Shown: positions 1 through 5,213 of the stretch, piece by piece
How positions within the stretch are numbered: the stretch's first letter is position 1
Layout: every line of letters starts with the position of its first letter
Assembly: GCA_018623875.1 (NCBI GenBank)
Contig: JAAZUZ010000010.1
Location: 1 to 22,034, forward strand
From: Synechococcus sp. HW_metabat.21
Lineage (GTDB): Bacteria > Cyanobacteriota > Cyanobacteriia > PCC-6307 > Cyanobiaceae
DNA length: 22,034 bases
Reading direction: 5' to 3'
Made by a program: the position numbers and the translations under genes
The notes under the pieces: generated by a model
Databases searched by the model: none
Told to the model about the DNA's origin: nothing
Seen by the model: only the letters and a program-made list of their open reading frames with translations

Positions 1-380
1 AGGCTGCTGGCCATCGGCAACGGCAACTCGTCGTTCTCGGGTTTTTCCACGAGATGCAGGACCCGGTCAAGTTGATCGCGGGATTCCCGGGGCTGGCGAT
101 CCAGGCTCTGGGGCAACAGAACCGTCAGCCGTGACGGGTCGACCTCAAGGACGCCGCGAATCACAGCGGCGTTCACGCCTTGGGAACCCGATGTGATCAA
201 GCTGTGCCCCTCTTGGGCGAGGGAGCGAGCCACCAATTCGACCAGGTGAACGGAAACCACGGGCACATGGCGGCTGCCGAGGATGGCAATCCGGCGCTTG
301 CTCTTGTCCTGGAGCATCGCCAGCTCTTGAGCCAAGGTGTCGATCCGGTCGAGGGCCGGCAGATCAAGAGACCGGGTCAA
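1..380 (-). CDS. DprA-like Rossmann-fold nucleotide-binding protein (3' end outside window)
   Basis: Reading the minus strand from a TTG at 380-378 gives an uninterrupted frame to the window edge, about 126 residues. It begins MTRSLDLPALDRIDTLAQEL. Two stretches mark a DprA/LOG-type Rossmann nucleotide-binding fold: RRIAILGSRHVP near residue 30, a beta strand followed by a phosphate loop, and LITSGSQGVNAAVIRGVLE near residue 60. Picocyanobacterial genomes carry proteins of this kind annotated as DNA-recombination-mediator-like. No ATG or GTG lies in frame between the upstream stop and TTG, so TTG is the likely start, although no good Shine-Dalgarno sequence precedes it. The gene lies 37 bases downstream of the P-loop/DRTGG gene on the same strand and is probably co-transcribed. 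Whether it binds DNA, as true DprA does, or only a nucleotide cannot be told from this fragment. Confidence 0.75.
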   Translation of the reverse strand, partial: MTRSLDLPALDRIDTLAQELAMLQDKSKRRIAILGSRHVPVVSVHLVELVARSLAQEGHSLITSGSQGVNAAVIRGVLEVDPSRLTVLLPQSLDRQPRESRDQLDRVLHLVEKPENDELPLPMASS

Positions 381-417
381 CGCACAACACCAGCTGACGC
401 CTTGAAATTAGCAGTGT

Positions 418-1536
418 TTACGCAGGAACCGGCAGGCGTAGACGACTAAAGAGCCGCTCAAAATCGCAATGCTCTTCCACCAGGCGGAAGGCATAGGTCG
501 CCTTCACCGATTCATGCAGCCGGACCTGGCCGAAGGCATTTTCAATCACACCAACAGTGGTCAAGGTGTCATGGTCCACCTTGAGCAAGGGGACCTCTAA
601 TTCCTCCGCCCGGGAGATCAACTGGGGGAGCGGATCGCCTGCGCCCGTGAGGATCAAACACTGGGTGGACGCCTCGAGGGCCGCCAGTTGAATGTCGGTC
701 CGGTCCGCACCGGTGACGACCGCCATATTGCGGCGGCGACGGAAAAACTCCATGGCGGAGTTCACGTTCATCGCACCAATGGAGAGGGTTTCCACCAGCA
801 GATCGAGCCGCTCAGGGCAGCACAGCGTGCGGGCATCGAGCCGGCGAGCCAACTCCTCCACCGTGACGCTACGCAGCAGGGGAGAGCGGGGCATCACACC
901 CAGAACCGGCAAGCCCAAACGCTCGAGCGCCGGGACCACGTCGGCACGCAGGGCCGCAACCTGGGCGGGGGGAACACCGTTGAGCACCACCCCAGCCAGG
1001 AGATCACCCAACTGATCGCGGGCGGCCAGCAGGGGCTCCACGCTGCTGCTGTCCTCCCAGGCATGGACCAGAAGCACCGGAGCCTGAAGACCCTGGGCCA
1101 CCTGGGCCAAGCTCAGGCCATAGAGCCGACCATCGTTGAGGCTTCCGGAGGCCTCCATCAAGGTCAGCCCATCGCTGGAAGCCTCCAGTTGCTGGCGCAG
1201 CTGATCAAATCCAGCACCTGGCTGGAGATTCCCATCGAGAAGACGTCCGCGGGCCGCCTCGTCGTTTTTGAGGTGAATCGAGGGAACCAGCTGGTCGTCC
1301 TTGAGCCCCAGGATCTGGCCGACAAAGCGGACGTCATCGTCAATCAGGGGAGCGGAGGCCTCGGTGCCGCTGGCGTCCGCGCTGTCGGCAAGGGGTTTGC
1401 CGAGCCTGACCGTGACGCCCCGCTGCAGCAACTGGCGGGCCATGCCCAGCACGAGAGCTGATTTGCCACTGAAGGGCGCACAGGAACCGATCAACAGGGC
1501 GGGGGAAGCGTGATTCGCCGCGTTGCCCTGGACCAT
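418..1536 (-). CDS. P-loop (BioD/CobB-like) plus DRTGG-domain protein, phosphotransacetylase-family N-terminal type
   Basis: The 372-residue protein starts at ATG 1536, preceded by GGGGTGA as a plausible ribosome-binding site. The N-terminal half is a dethiobiotin-synthetase/CobB-like P-loop NTPase: GSCAPFSGKS at residues 17-26 is a deviant Walker A with Lys25 and Ser26. The C-terminal part (about 225-335) is a DRTGG domain with the signature GADRTDIQ at 276-283. This architecture matches the N-terminal region of long phosphotransacetylases, but the catalytic acetyl/butyryltransferase domain is absent, so acetyl-phosphate chemistry should not be assumed. DRTGG domains are thought to be regulatory or ligand-sensing, and the substrate is unknown. 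It sits in a minus-strand run between the 128-aa unknown (24-base gap) and the DprA-like gene. The family call is firm; the function is open. Confidence 0.88.
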   Translation of the reverse strand: MVQGNAANHASPALLIGSCAPFSGKSALVLGMARQLLQRGVTVRLGKPLADSADASGTEASAPLIDDDVRFVGQILGLKDDQLVPSIHLKNDEAARGRLLDGNLQPGAGFDQLRQQLEASSDGLTLMEASGSLNDGRLYGLSLAQVAQGLQAPVLLVHAWEDSSSVEPLLAARDQLGDLLAGVVLNGVPPAQVAALRADVVPALERLGLPVLGVMPRSPLLRSVTVEELARRLDARTLCCPERLDLLVETLSIGAMNVNSAMEFFRRRRNMAVVTGADRTDIQLAALEASTQCLILTGAGDPLPQLISRAEELEVPLLKVDHDTLTTVGVIENAFGQVRLHESVKATYAFRLVEEHCDFERLFSRLRLPVPA

Positions 1537-1560
1537 GTCACCCCAGTTCTTTCGATGAAT

Positions 1561-1947
1561 CTAAGGGGTGCCAGGGCTGGGCTCGAGCCCGAGCAACAAC
1601 CATTGCCAGAAGCTCTCCGGTAGATCGGCCGCACCCTCGGGGCCCTGGCGATCCATCAACCAAAGCACCAGCTGAGAGGTGGCCACCGAGCAGCTGTAGG
1701 AGGCCCCGGGCAAAGCTGGCGACGGGCGCGAGGGATCCGCCTCCACCACCAACTCCAATTGCGCCGGCTCGGCGGGCGCCACCCCTGCCCTCCAGCTCAG
1801 GCGAAAGGGTCGCTGCCCGGCGGGCTTGAGCTGACGCACCCCCGTGCAAGATCCACAGGCCAAGGTCTCAAGCGCTTGCTCCAGCTCCTCCGGGCGCGCA
1901 CTCCCTTGGCAATAGGGAGCGAACAAGGCCACCAGCCCCGCCGACAT
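1561..1947 (-). CDS. Hypothetical protein, 128 aa, cysteine-containing
   Basis: I do not recognise a named family. From ATG 1947 the frame gives 128 residues beginning MSAGLVALFAPYCQG. It contains a Cys-Gly-Ser-Cys motif (ACGSCTGVRQL) near residue 30, a beta-rich, proline-rich middle and a tryptophan-rich C-terminus (FWQWLLLG). There is no signal peptide or clear membrane helix. In-frame ATGs upstream at 2007 and 1992 would make it overlap or abut the divergent dehydrogenase start at 2006, so the downstream start is preferred. It leaves a 58-base divergent promoter region. The gene is first in a minus-strand run ending in the P-loop/DRTGG and DprA-like genes, 24 bases upstream of the former. 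Reality is supported by this operon fit and the absence of a better gene on the other strand. Confidence 0.65.
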   Translation of the reverse strand: MSAGLVALFAPYCQGSARPEELEQALETLACGSCTGVRQLKPAGQRPFRLSWRAGVAPAEPAQLELVVEADPSRPSPALPGASYSCSVATSQLVLWLMDRQGPEGAADLPESFWQWLLLGLEPSPGTP

Positions 1948-2005
1948 GCCAGCACTGTCCTCTGCACCGAGGATGGCGCAAGCTGAGGCCATCGCCCACC
2001 GCCGC

Positions 2006-2719
2006 ATGGGACTGCCGCGCTTTCAAGGACGCACCGTCGCCGTCACCGGAGCGAGCGGCAGCTTGGGACGCGCCTTGCTGCTGCAACTCGATGCCGCCGG
2101 CGCCCAGCTGATCGCGCTGACCAGCAGCGATCAACCGCTGCTGCTGGAGCGCAGCTCCGGCGAAGCCGTTCCCCTCGAGCAGGTTCGTTGGAGCGTGGGG
2201 CAAGAACAGGACCTCAGCGGGGTTCTGGCTCGCACCGAGATCCTGGTGGTCAACCACGGCCTCAACTGCCATGGCGAGCGCAGCCCGGAGGCCATCCAGC
2301 GCTCCCTCGAGGTCAATGCCCTGAGCAGCTGGCGTTTACTCGAGCTTTTTGCCCAGCAGGACCACGGCAGCACCCCCCGTGAGATCTGGATCAACACCTC
2401 AGAAGCCGAGATCCAAGCGGCGGTCAGCCCGCTCTATGAGATCAGTAAGCGACTGCAGGGCCAACTGCTGAGCCTGCGCAGCCTGGATCTAGCCCGTCCC
2501 AGCTTCCGGATTCGCCGCCTGGTGCTGGGTCCCTTCCGCTCCGCCCTCAATCCGATTGGGCTGATGTCCGCCGACTTTGTGGCCCGCGAAATCCTCAGGC
2601 AGGCCCATTGGGATTTGGGGCTGGTGATCGTGACCCCCAACCCCTTGACCTATGTCTTGATGCCCCTGGCCACCTTGAGCCGTTGGGCCTACTTCCGGAT
2701 GGTGAGCCGAGGGGCTTAG
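2006..2719 (+). CDS. Short-chain dehydrogenase/reductase (SDR)
   Basis: This is a classical-SDR-like oxidoreductase of 237 residues if started at ATG 2006 (MGLPRFQGRTVAVTG). The NAD(P) phosphate loop TGASGSLG is at residues 14-21. NHGLN near residue 89 matches the structural Asn-Ala-Gly element in altered form. The active-site set is Ser132, Tyr144 and Lys148 (YEISK). The C-terminal quarter, ending TLSRWAYFRMVSRGA, is hydrophobic and resembles the C-terminus of cyanobacterial proteins annotated as sterol desaturase/SDR fusions. Here no desaturase half is attached, so that name would be misleading. The substrate is unknown. In-frame ATGs at 1946 and 1973 would add up to 20 residues but would run into the divergent neighbour. 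The TAG stop overlaps the TAA of map by four bases, so there is no room for a terminator. Confidence 0.85.
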   Translation: MGLPRFQGRTVAVTGASGSLGRALLLQLDAAGAQLIALTSSDQPLLLERSSGEAVPLEQVRWSVGQEQDLSGVLARTEILVVNHGLNCHGERSPEAIQRSLEVNALSSWRLLELFAQQDHGSTPREIWINTSEAEIQAAVSPLYEISKRLQGQLLSLRSLDLARPSFRIRRLVLGPFRSALNPIGLMSADFVAREILRQAHWDLGLVIVTPNPLTYVLMPLATLSRWAYFRMVSRGA

Positions 2720-3582
2720 AAGTCGCGGTCCGTCAGGATCTCGCAGCCGTCGCTGGTCACAGCGATCGTGTGCTCCCACTGGGCCGAGAGGCTGCCGTCG
2801 ACAGTCACCACGGTCCAGCGGTCCTTCAAGGTGCGGCAGGCGTTGCTGCCGGCATTGAGGATCGGCTCGACCGCAAGGGTCATGCCTGGGCGGAGCTTCA
2901 GGTTGGGCAGCTCACGGGTGCGGTAGTTGAAGACCGAGGGCTCCTCGTGCAGGTTTCGACCAACGCCGTGGCCGGTGTAGTCCTCCACCACCGCAAATCC
3001 GTTGGCCTCGACGTGGTCTTGAACGGCACCGGCGAGATCCATCAAGGTGCTGCCGGCCTTCACGGTGGCCAGGCCCTTCATCAAGGACTCCTGAGCGACG
3101 CGCGCCAGGTCTTGGGCCTCCTGGGAGGCACCCTCGCCCACCAACAAACTGATGCAGCTATCGCCGTGGTAGCCGTCGAAGTAGGCACCGGTGTCGACCT
3201 TGACGAGGTCACCGGCCTTGATCACCCGCTTGTTGCTGGGGATGCCGTGGACGACCTCGTTATTAATTGAGGCGCAGATGCTGGCCGGGAAGCCGTGATA
3301 GCCCTTGAAACTGGGGGCCGCGCCCATCTCGCGGATGCGCTTTTCGGCATGGGCGTCGAGATCACCCGTGGTCATGCCGGGTTGCGCCAGCTCCATGATT
3401 TCGCGCAGGACCGTGGCCACGATCCGGCTGGCCTGGCGCATCGTCTCGATTTCGCGGGCGCTTTTGACCTCCACACCGCGTCGACTTTTTTGGATCCGGG
3501 GACCGGTCTGGGTCACCACCGACTGAGGCACCTGACCCTGGTCTTTCTGGGTGGCGGCCAGCAAATCAGCAAAGAGGTTCAT
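2716..3582 (-). CDS. map: Methionine aminopeptidase, type I
   Basis: This enzyme removes the initiator methionine from nascent proteins as they leave the ribosome. The 288-residue protein from ATG 3582 has all five metal ligands of the pita-bread fold: Asp130 (VKVDTG), Asp141 (YHGDS), His205 (TGHGVG), Glu239 (AVEPIL) and Glu270 (AQWEHT). The substrate-contacting His112 (VVHGIP) is also present. An N-terminal extension of roughly 40 residues precedes the catalytic domain. It is longer than in the E. coli enzyme and has none of the cysteine zinc-finger pattern of the longer type I enzymes. The frame extends upstream to 3756, but that part is low-complexity and would overlap the divergent PepSY gene, so ATG 3582 is chosen. 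The gene is monocistronic as far as can be seen and convergent with the SDR gene. Confidence 0.95.
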   Translation of the reverse strand: MNLFADLLAATQKDQGQVPQSVVTQTGPRIQKSRRGVEVKSAREIETMRQASRIVATVLREIMELAQPGMTTGDLDAHAEKRIREMGAAPSFKGYHGFPASICASINNEVVHGIPSNKRVIKAGDLVKVDTGAYFDGYHGDSCISLLVGEGASQEAQDLARVAQESLMKGLATVKAGSTLMDLAGAVQDHVEANGFAVVEDYTGHGVGRNLHEEPSVFNYRTRELPNLKLRPGMTLAVEPILNAGSNACRTLKDRWTVVTVDGSLSAQWEHTIAVTSDGCEILTDRDF

Positions 3583-3664
3583 CGCGCCAGTGCAGGCCTG
3601 CTCTTTGCAAGTTAGAACCTGAGCCCCGATCTGTGCCGCGCGCGACGCCCCTGGCGATGCCCAC

Positions 3665-3970
3665 ATGAAAGCGACCCTGGCTTGGATGCGCCGCCTGCAT
3701 GCCGCCGTGGCCCCCATCGTGGTGCTGCCACTGCTGCTCACGGTCTGCAGCGGCATGGCCTACCGCTTGCTCAAGGACTGGGGAGGCCTGGGCCGCGACC
3801 AGGTCCATTGGCTGATGGTCCTGCACGAAGGGGAATGGCTCGGCCCAGCCGCCGAGCCGCTTTACGTCCTCCTCAACGGGCTCGGTCTGCTATGGATGCT
3901 GGTCACAGGCACCACCCTGGCGATCCGCCGGCTCTGGCGTCTGCGTCCCCGAGAATCGGGGGCACCTTGA
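3665..3970 (+). CDS. Small PepSY-type transmembrane protein, 101 aa
   Basis: The protein has two hydrophobic segments, about residues 12-34 (HAAVAPIVVLPLLLTVCSGM) and 66-88 (PLYVLLNGLGLLWMLVTGTT). A hydrophilic loop between them contains HWLMVLHEGEW, and the tail is arginine-rich (RRLWRLRP), which suggests a cytoplasmic C-terminus. The pattern of a first helix with a conserved Arg/His start, then a WLM-LHEG loop, then a second helix, resembles the short PepSY-associated membrane proteins of cyanobacteria. Their role is unknown; larger PepSY-TM proteins include iron-uptake-linked reductases. The ATG at 3665 lacks a strong Shine-Dalgarno sequence. It lies 82 bases from the divergent map start and 43 bases upstream of rplS, so read-through into rplS is possible. 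Confidence 0.8.
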   Translation: MKATLAWMRRLHAAVAPIVVLPLLLTVCSGMAYRLLKDWGGLGRDQVHWLMVLHEGEWLGPAAEPLYVLLNGLGLLWMLVTGTTLAIRRLWRLRPRESGAP

Positions 3971-3975
3971 GCCAG

Positions 3976-3981
3976 TACACT
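3976..3981 (+). promoter_or_regulatory. Possible -10 element upstream of rplS
   Basis: TACACT matches four of six bases of the consensus TATAAT and lies 32 bases before the rplS start, just after the PepSY stop. No convincing -35 hexamer is seen at 16-18 bases upstream, which is common in picocyanobacterial promoters. It is embedded in the imperfect inverted repeat CCAGT-AC-ACTGG. This is a weak call. Confidence 0.3.
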
Positions 3982-4013
3982 GGTTGTTTGGCCAGGCGTT
4001 TTCACGGAGCTGG

Positions 4014-4517
4014 ATGGCAGCGGATTCCAAGGACATGACCGACGAGATCAAGAACGAAGAGACCCAGGAAGCCGCCAGCACCGAGGCTGCAACTGACTCC
4101 GCCGTGGCTGTGGCCGATAAGCCCGCCGCCGCTAAGGCAACCGTGGGCAAGCTCAGCGCCCATGCCCTGATGCAGGCCTTCGAGGCCGAGCAGATCGCCA
4201 AGAACCCCAAGGAGCTCCCCGACATCTACGTCGGTGACACCGTCCGGATCGGCGTCCGCATCAAAGAGGGCAACAAGGAGCGCATCCAGCCCTTCGAAGG
4301 CGTGATCATCGCCAAGCGCCACGGTGGCCTCAACGAGACCATCACCGTTCGCCGCATCTTCCAGGGCGTCGGCGTGGAGCGCGTCTTCATGATCCACAGC
4401 CCCCAGGTGGCTTCCATCAAGGTGGAGCGCCGCGGTAAGGTGCGTCGGGCGAAGCTTTTCTATCTGCGCGACCGGGTGGGCAAAGCCACTCGCGTCAAGC
4501 AGCGCTTCGATCGCTGA
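4014..4517 (+). CDS. rplS: 50S ribosomal protein L19
   Basis: L19 is a large-subunit ribosomal protein at the interface with the 30S subunit. The canonical domain starts near residue 60 (LPDIYVGDTVRIGVRIKEG) and includes the signature stretch FEGVIIAKRHGGLNETITVR and the basic C-terminus KVRRAKLFYLRDRVGK. From ATG 4014 (MAADSKDMTDEIKN) the product is 167 residues, against about 115 in E. coli. The extra part is an acidic, alanine-rich N-terminal extension of about 50 residues, as seen in other picocyanobacterial L19 proteins. GGAG at 4006-4009 supports this start, while ATG 4035 is the alternative. The gene is followed by a hairpin without a T-run, then tRNA-Trp and PSHCP, so these may share one transcript that ends at the terminator at 4941. 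Confidence 0.96.
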   Translation: MAADSKDMTDEIKNEETQEAASTEAATDSAVAVADKPAAAKATVGKLSAHALMQAFEAEQIAKNPKELPDIYVGDTVRIGVRIKEGNKERIQPFEGVIIAKRHGGLNETITVRRIFQGVGVERVFMIHSPQVASIKVERRGKVRRAKLFYLRDRVGKATRVKQRFDR

Positions 4518-4539
4518 GGCTCACAGCCTTAAGCAACAC

Positions 4540-4562
4540 GGCCACGTCATATCGTCGTGGCC
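4540..4562 (+). other. Inverted repeat / hairpin between rplS and tRNA-Trp
   Basis: GGCCACG at 4540-4546 pairs perfectly with CGTGGCC at 4556-4562 across a 9-base loop. No run of T follows, so it is not a standard rho-independent terminator. It could protect the rplS 3' end or mark processing between the messenger and the tRNA. The structure is seen directly; the role is inferred. Confidence 0.5.
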
Positions 4563-4612
4563 ACTCAAGACATCTGGTTTTCAGAGGTCTTTGACGAGGG
4601 GACATCGGCCCT

Positions 4613-4685
4613 GCGCCGTTAGTTCAGTTGGTAGAACGCAGGTCTCCAAAACCTGATGTCGGGGGTTCAAGTCCTCCACGGCGCG
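4613..4685 (+). tRNA. trnW: tRNA-Trp (anticodon CCA)
   Basis: This is a complete 73-base cloverleaf. The acceptor stem pairs GCGCCGT (4613-4619) with ACGGCGC (4678-4684), with discriminator G4685. The D stem is GTTC/GAAC. The anticodon stem CAGGT/ACCTG encloses loop CTCCAAA with anticodon CCA, and the T arm is GGGGG-TTCAAGT-CCTCC. The CCA tail is not encoded. It lies 95 bases after rplS and 37 bases before the PSHCP start, without a terminator on either side. Confidence 0.97.
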
Positions 4686-4722
4686 TTCGATGTCCCCTAC
4701 CTGCAGTCTCTCGTTTCCGGAC

Positions 4723-4911
4723 ATGGAGTTGGATCTACAGCCCGGTGATGTGGTCAAGGTTCTGGAATCCGCCGCCCTCGGCTGGGTTCGTGCCCGGGTG
4801 ATCCGCGTCAAATCCGGCGGTCGCGTTGTCGTTCAAAGCGACCAAGGCCGTGAATTCACTGCCCGTGGCAATCAGGTCCGCCTGATCGAACCCGCCGGTT
4901 TCCGCCCCTGA
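4723..4911 (+). CDS. PSHCP, Prochlorococcus/Synechococcus hyper-conserved protein, 62 aa
   Basis: ATG 4723 opens a 62-residue frame that begins MELDLQPGDVVKVLES and ends LIEPAGFRP. Length, sequence and clade agree with PSHCP as I remember it, a protein reported as invariant across Prochlorococcus and marine Synechococcus. Published work reported its association with ribosomal protein L2, PsaD and a Ycf48-like protein. I also recall an SH3-like fold and a proposed tRNA-binding role, but less firmly. The sequence itself shows a small basic protein with alternating beta strands and Gly turns (LQPGD, KSGGR, SDQGRE), which fits an SH3-like barrel. Cysteine and a signal peptide are absent. It sits between tRNA-Trp and tRNA-Asp, next to rplS and gltX, which agrees with a translation-linked role. 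In-frame ATG 4690 would add 11 residues but abuts the tRNA, so 4723 is preferred. Confidence 0.88.
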   Translation: MELDLQPGDVVKVLESAALGWVRARVIRVKSGGRVVVQSDQGREFTARGNQVRLIEPAGFRP

Positions 4912-4940
4912 ACACTTGGGCTCCGCTCATCACCTTTTAG

Positions 4941-4963
4941 GCCCGCCACTGGCGGGCTTTTTT
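4941..4963 (+). terminator. Rho-independent terminator after PSHCP
   Basis: GCCCGCC (4941-4947), loop ACT and GGCGGGC (4951-4957) form a perfect 7-bp GC stem followed at once by six T residues (4958-4963). It lies 29 bases after the PSHCP stop. There is no matching T-run on the opposite strand, so it acts on plus-strand transcripts only. Confidence 0.9.
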
Positions 4964-5016
4964 ATTGCTCAGCTCGTGCCAGTTCGCAAGGTTTGCCCTG
5001 TTCAGCGGCGAGTGTG

Positions 5017-5046
5017 TTGACGGAGGGCAGGGCGACAACGGATACT
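5017..5046 (+). promoter_or_regulatory. Candidate sigma70-type promoter for tRNA-Asp / gltX
   Basis: TTGACG (5017-5022, five of six to the -35 consensus) and GATACT (5041-5046, four of six to the -10 consensus) are separated by 18 bases. They lie downstream of the PSHCP terminator. Transcription would start near 5053, leaving a leader of about 64 bases before the mature tRNA. A second, weaker candidate is TTGAAA at 5079 with TCTTAG at 5102, which would start almost at the tRNA. Confidence 0.45.
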
Positions 5047-5052
5047 TTTGAG

Positions 5053-5110
5053 GTCGCCGAAGCGACACGGCTGGGGCCTTGAAATCCCAGACGGCGAGAG
5101 CTCTTAGAGC
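5053..5110 (+). other. Three consecutive short hairpins in the tRNA-Asp leader
   Basis: GTCGC(5053)-CGAA-GCGAC(5066), CTGGG(5071)-10 bases-CCCAG(5090) and GCTC(5100)-TTA-GAGC(5110) are three perfect stems in a row. They fill the space between the candidate transcription start and the tRNA. They could be a processed leader, a small structured RNA or chance in GC-rich DNA. Confidence 0.35.
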
Positions 5111-5116
5111 ACTCAA

Positions 5117-5190
5117 GGGACTGTAGTTCAACCGGTTAGAGCACCGCCCTGTCACGGCGGAAGTTGCGGGTTCGAATCCCGTCAGTCCCG
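5117..5190 (+). tRNA. trnD: tRNA-Asp (anticodon GTC)
   Basis: This is a complete 74-base cloverleaf. The acceptor stem pairs GGGACTG (5117-5123) with CAGTCCC (5183-5189), with discriminator G5190. The anticodon stem CCGCC/GGCGG holds loop CTGTCAC with anticodon GTC, and the T arm is GCGGG-TTCGAAT-CCCGT. The CCA end is not encoded. The gltX start follows 23 bases later, so tRNA and gltX are probably co-transcribed and separated by 3' processing. Confidence 0.97.
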
Positions 5191-5213
5191 TTTCCACCTT
5201 GAGGTCAACGCCA

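Noticed and set aside
4540..4562. Hairpin after rplS as a rho-independent terminator
   Set aside because: The stem is good but ACTCAAGACA follows instead of a T-run; kept only as a structural feature.
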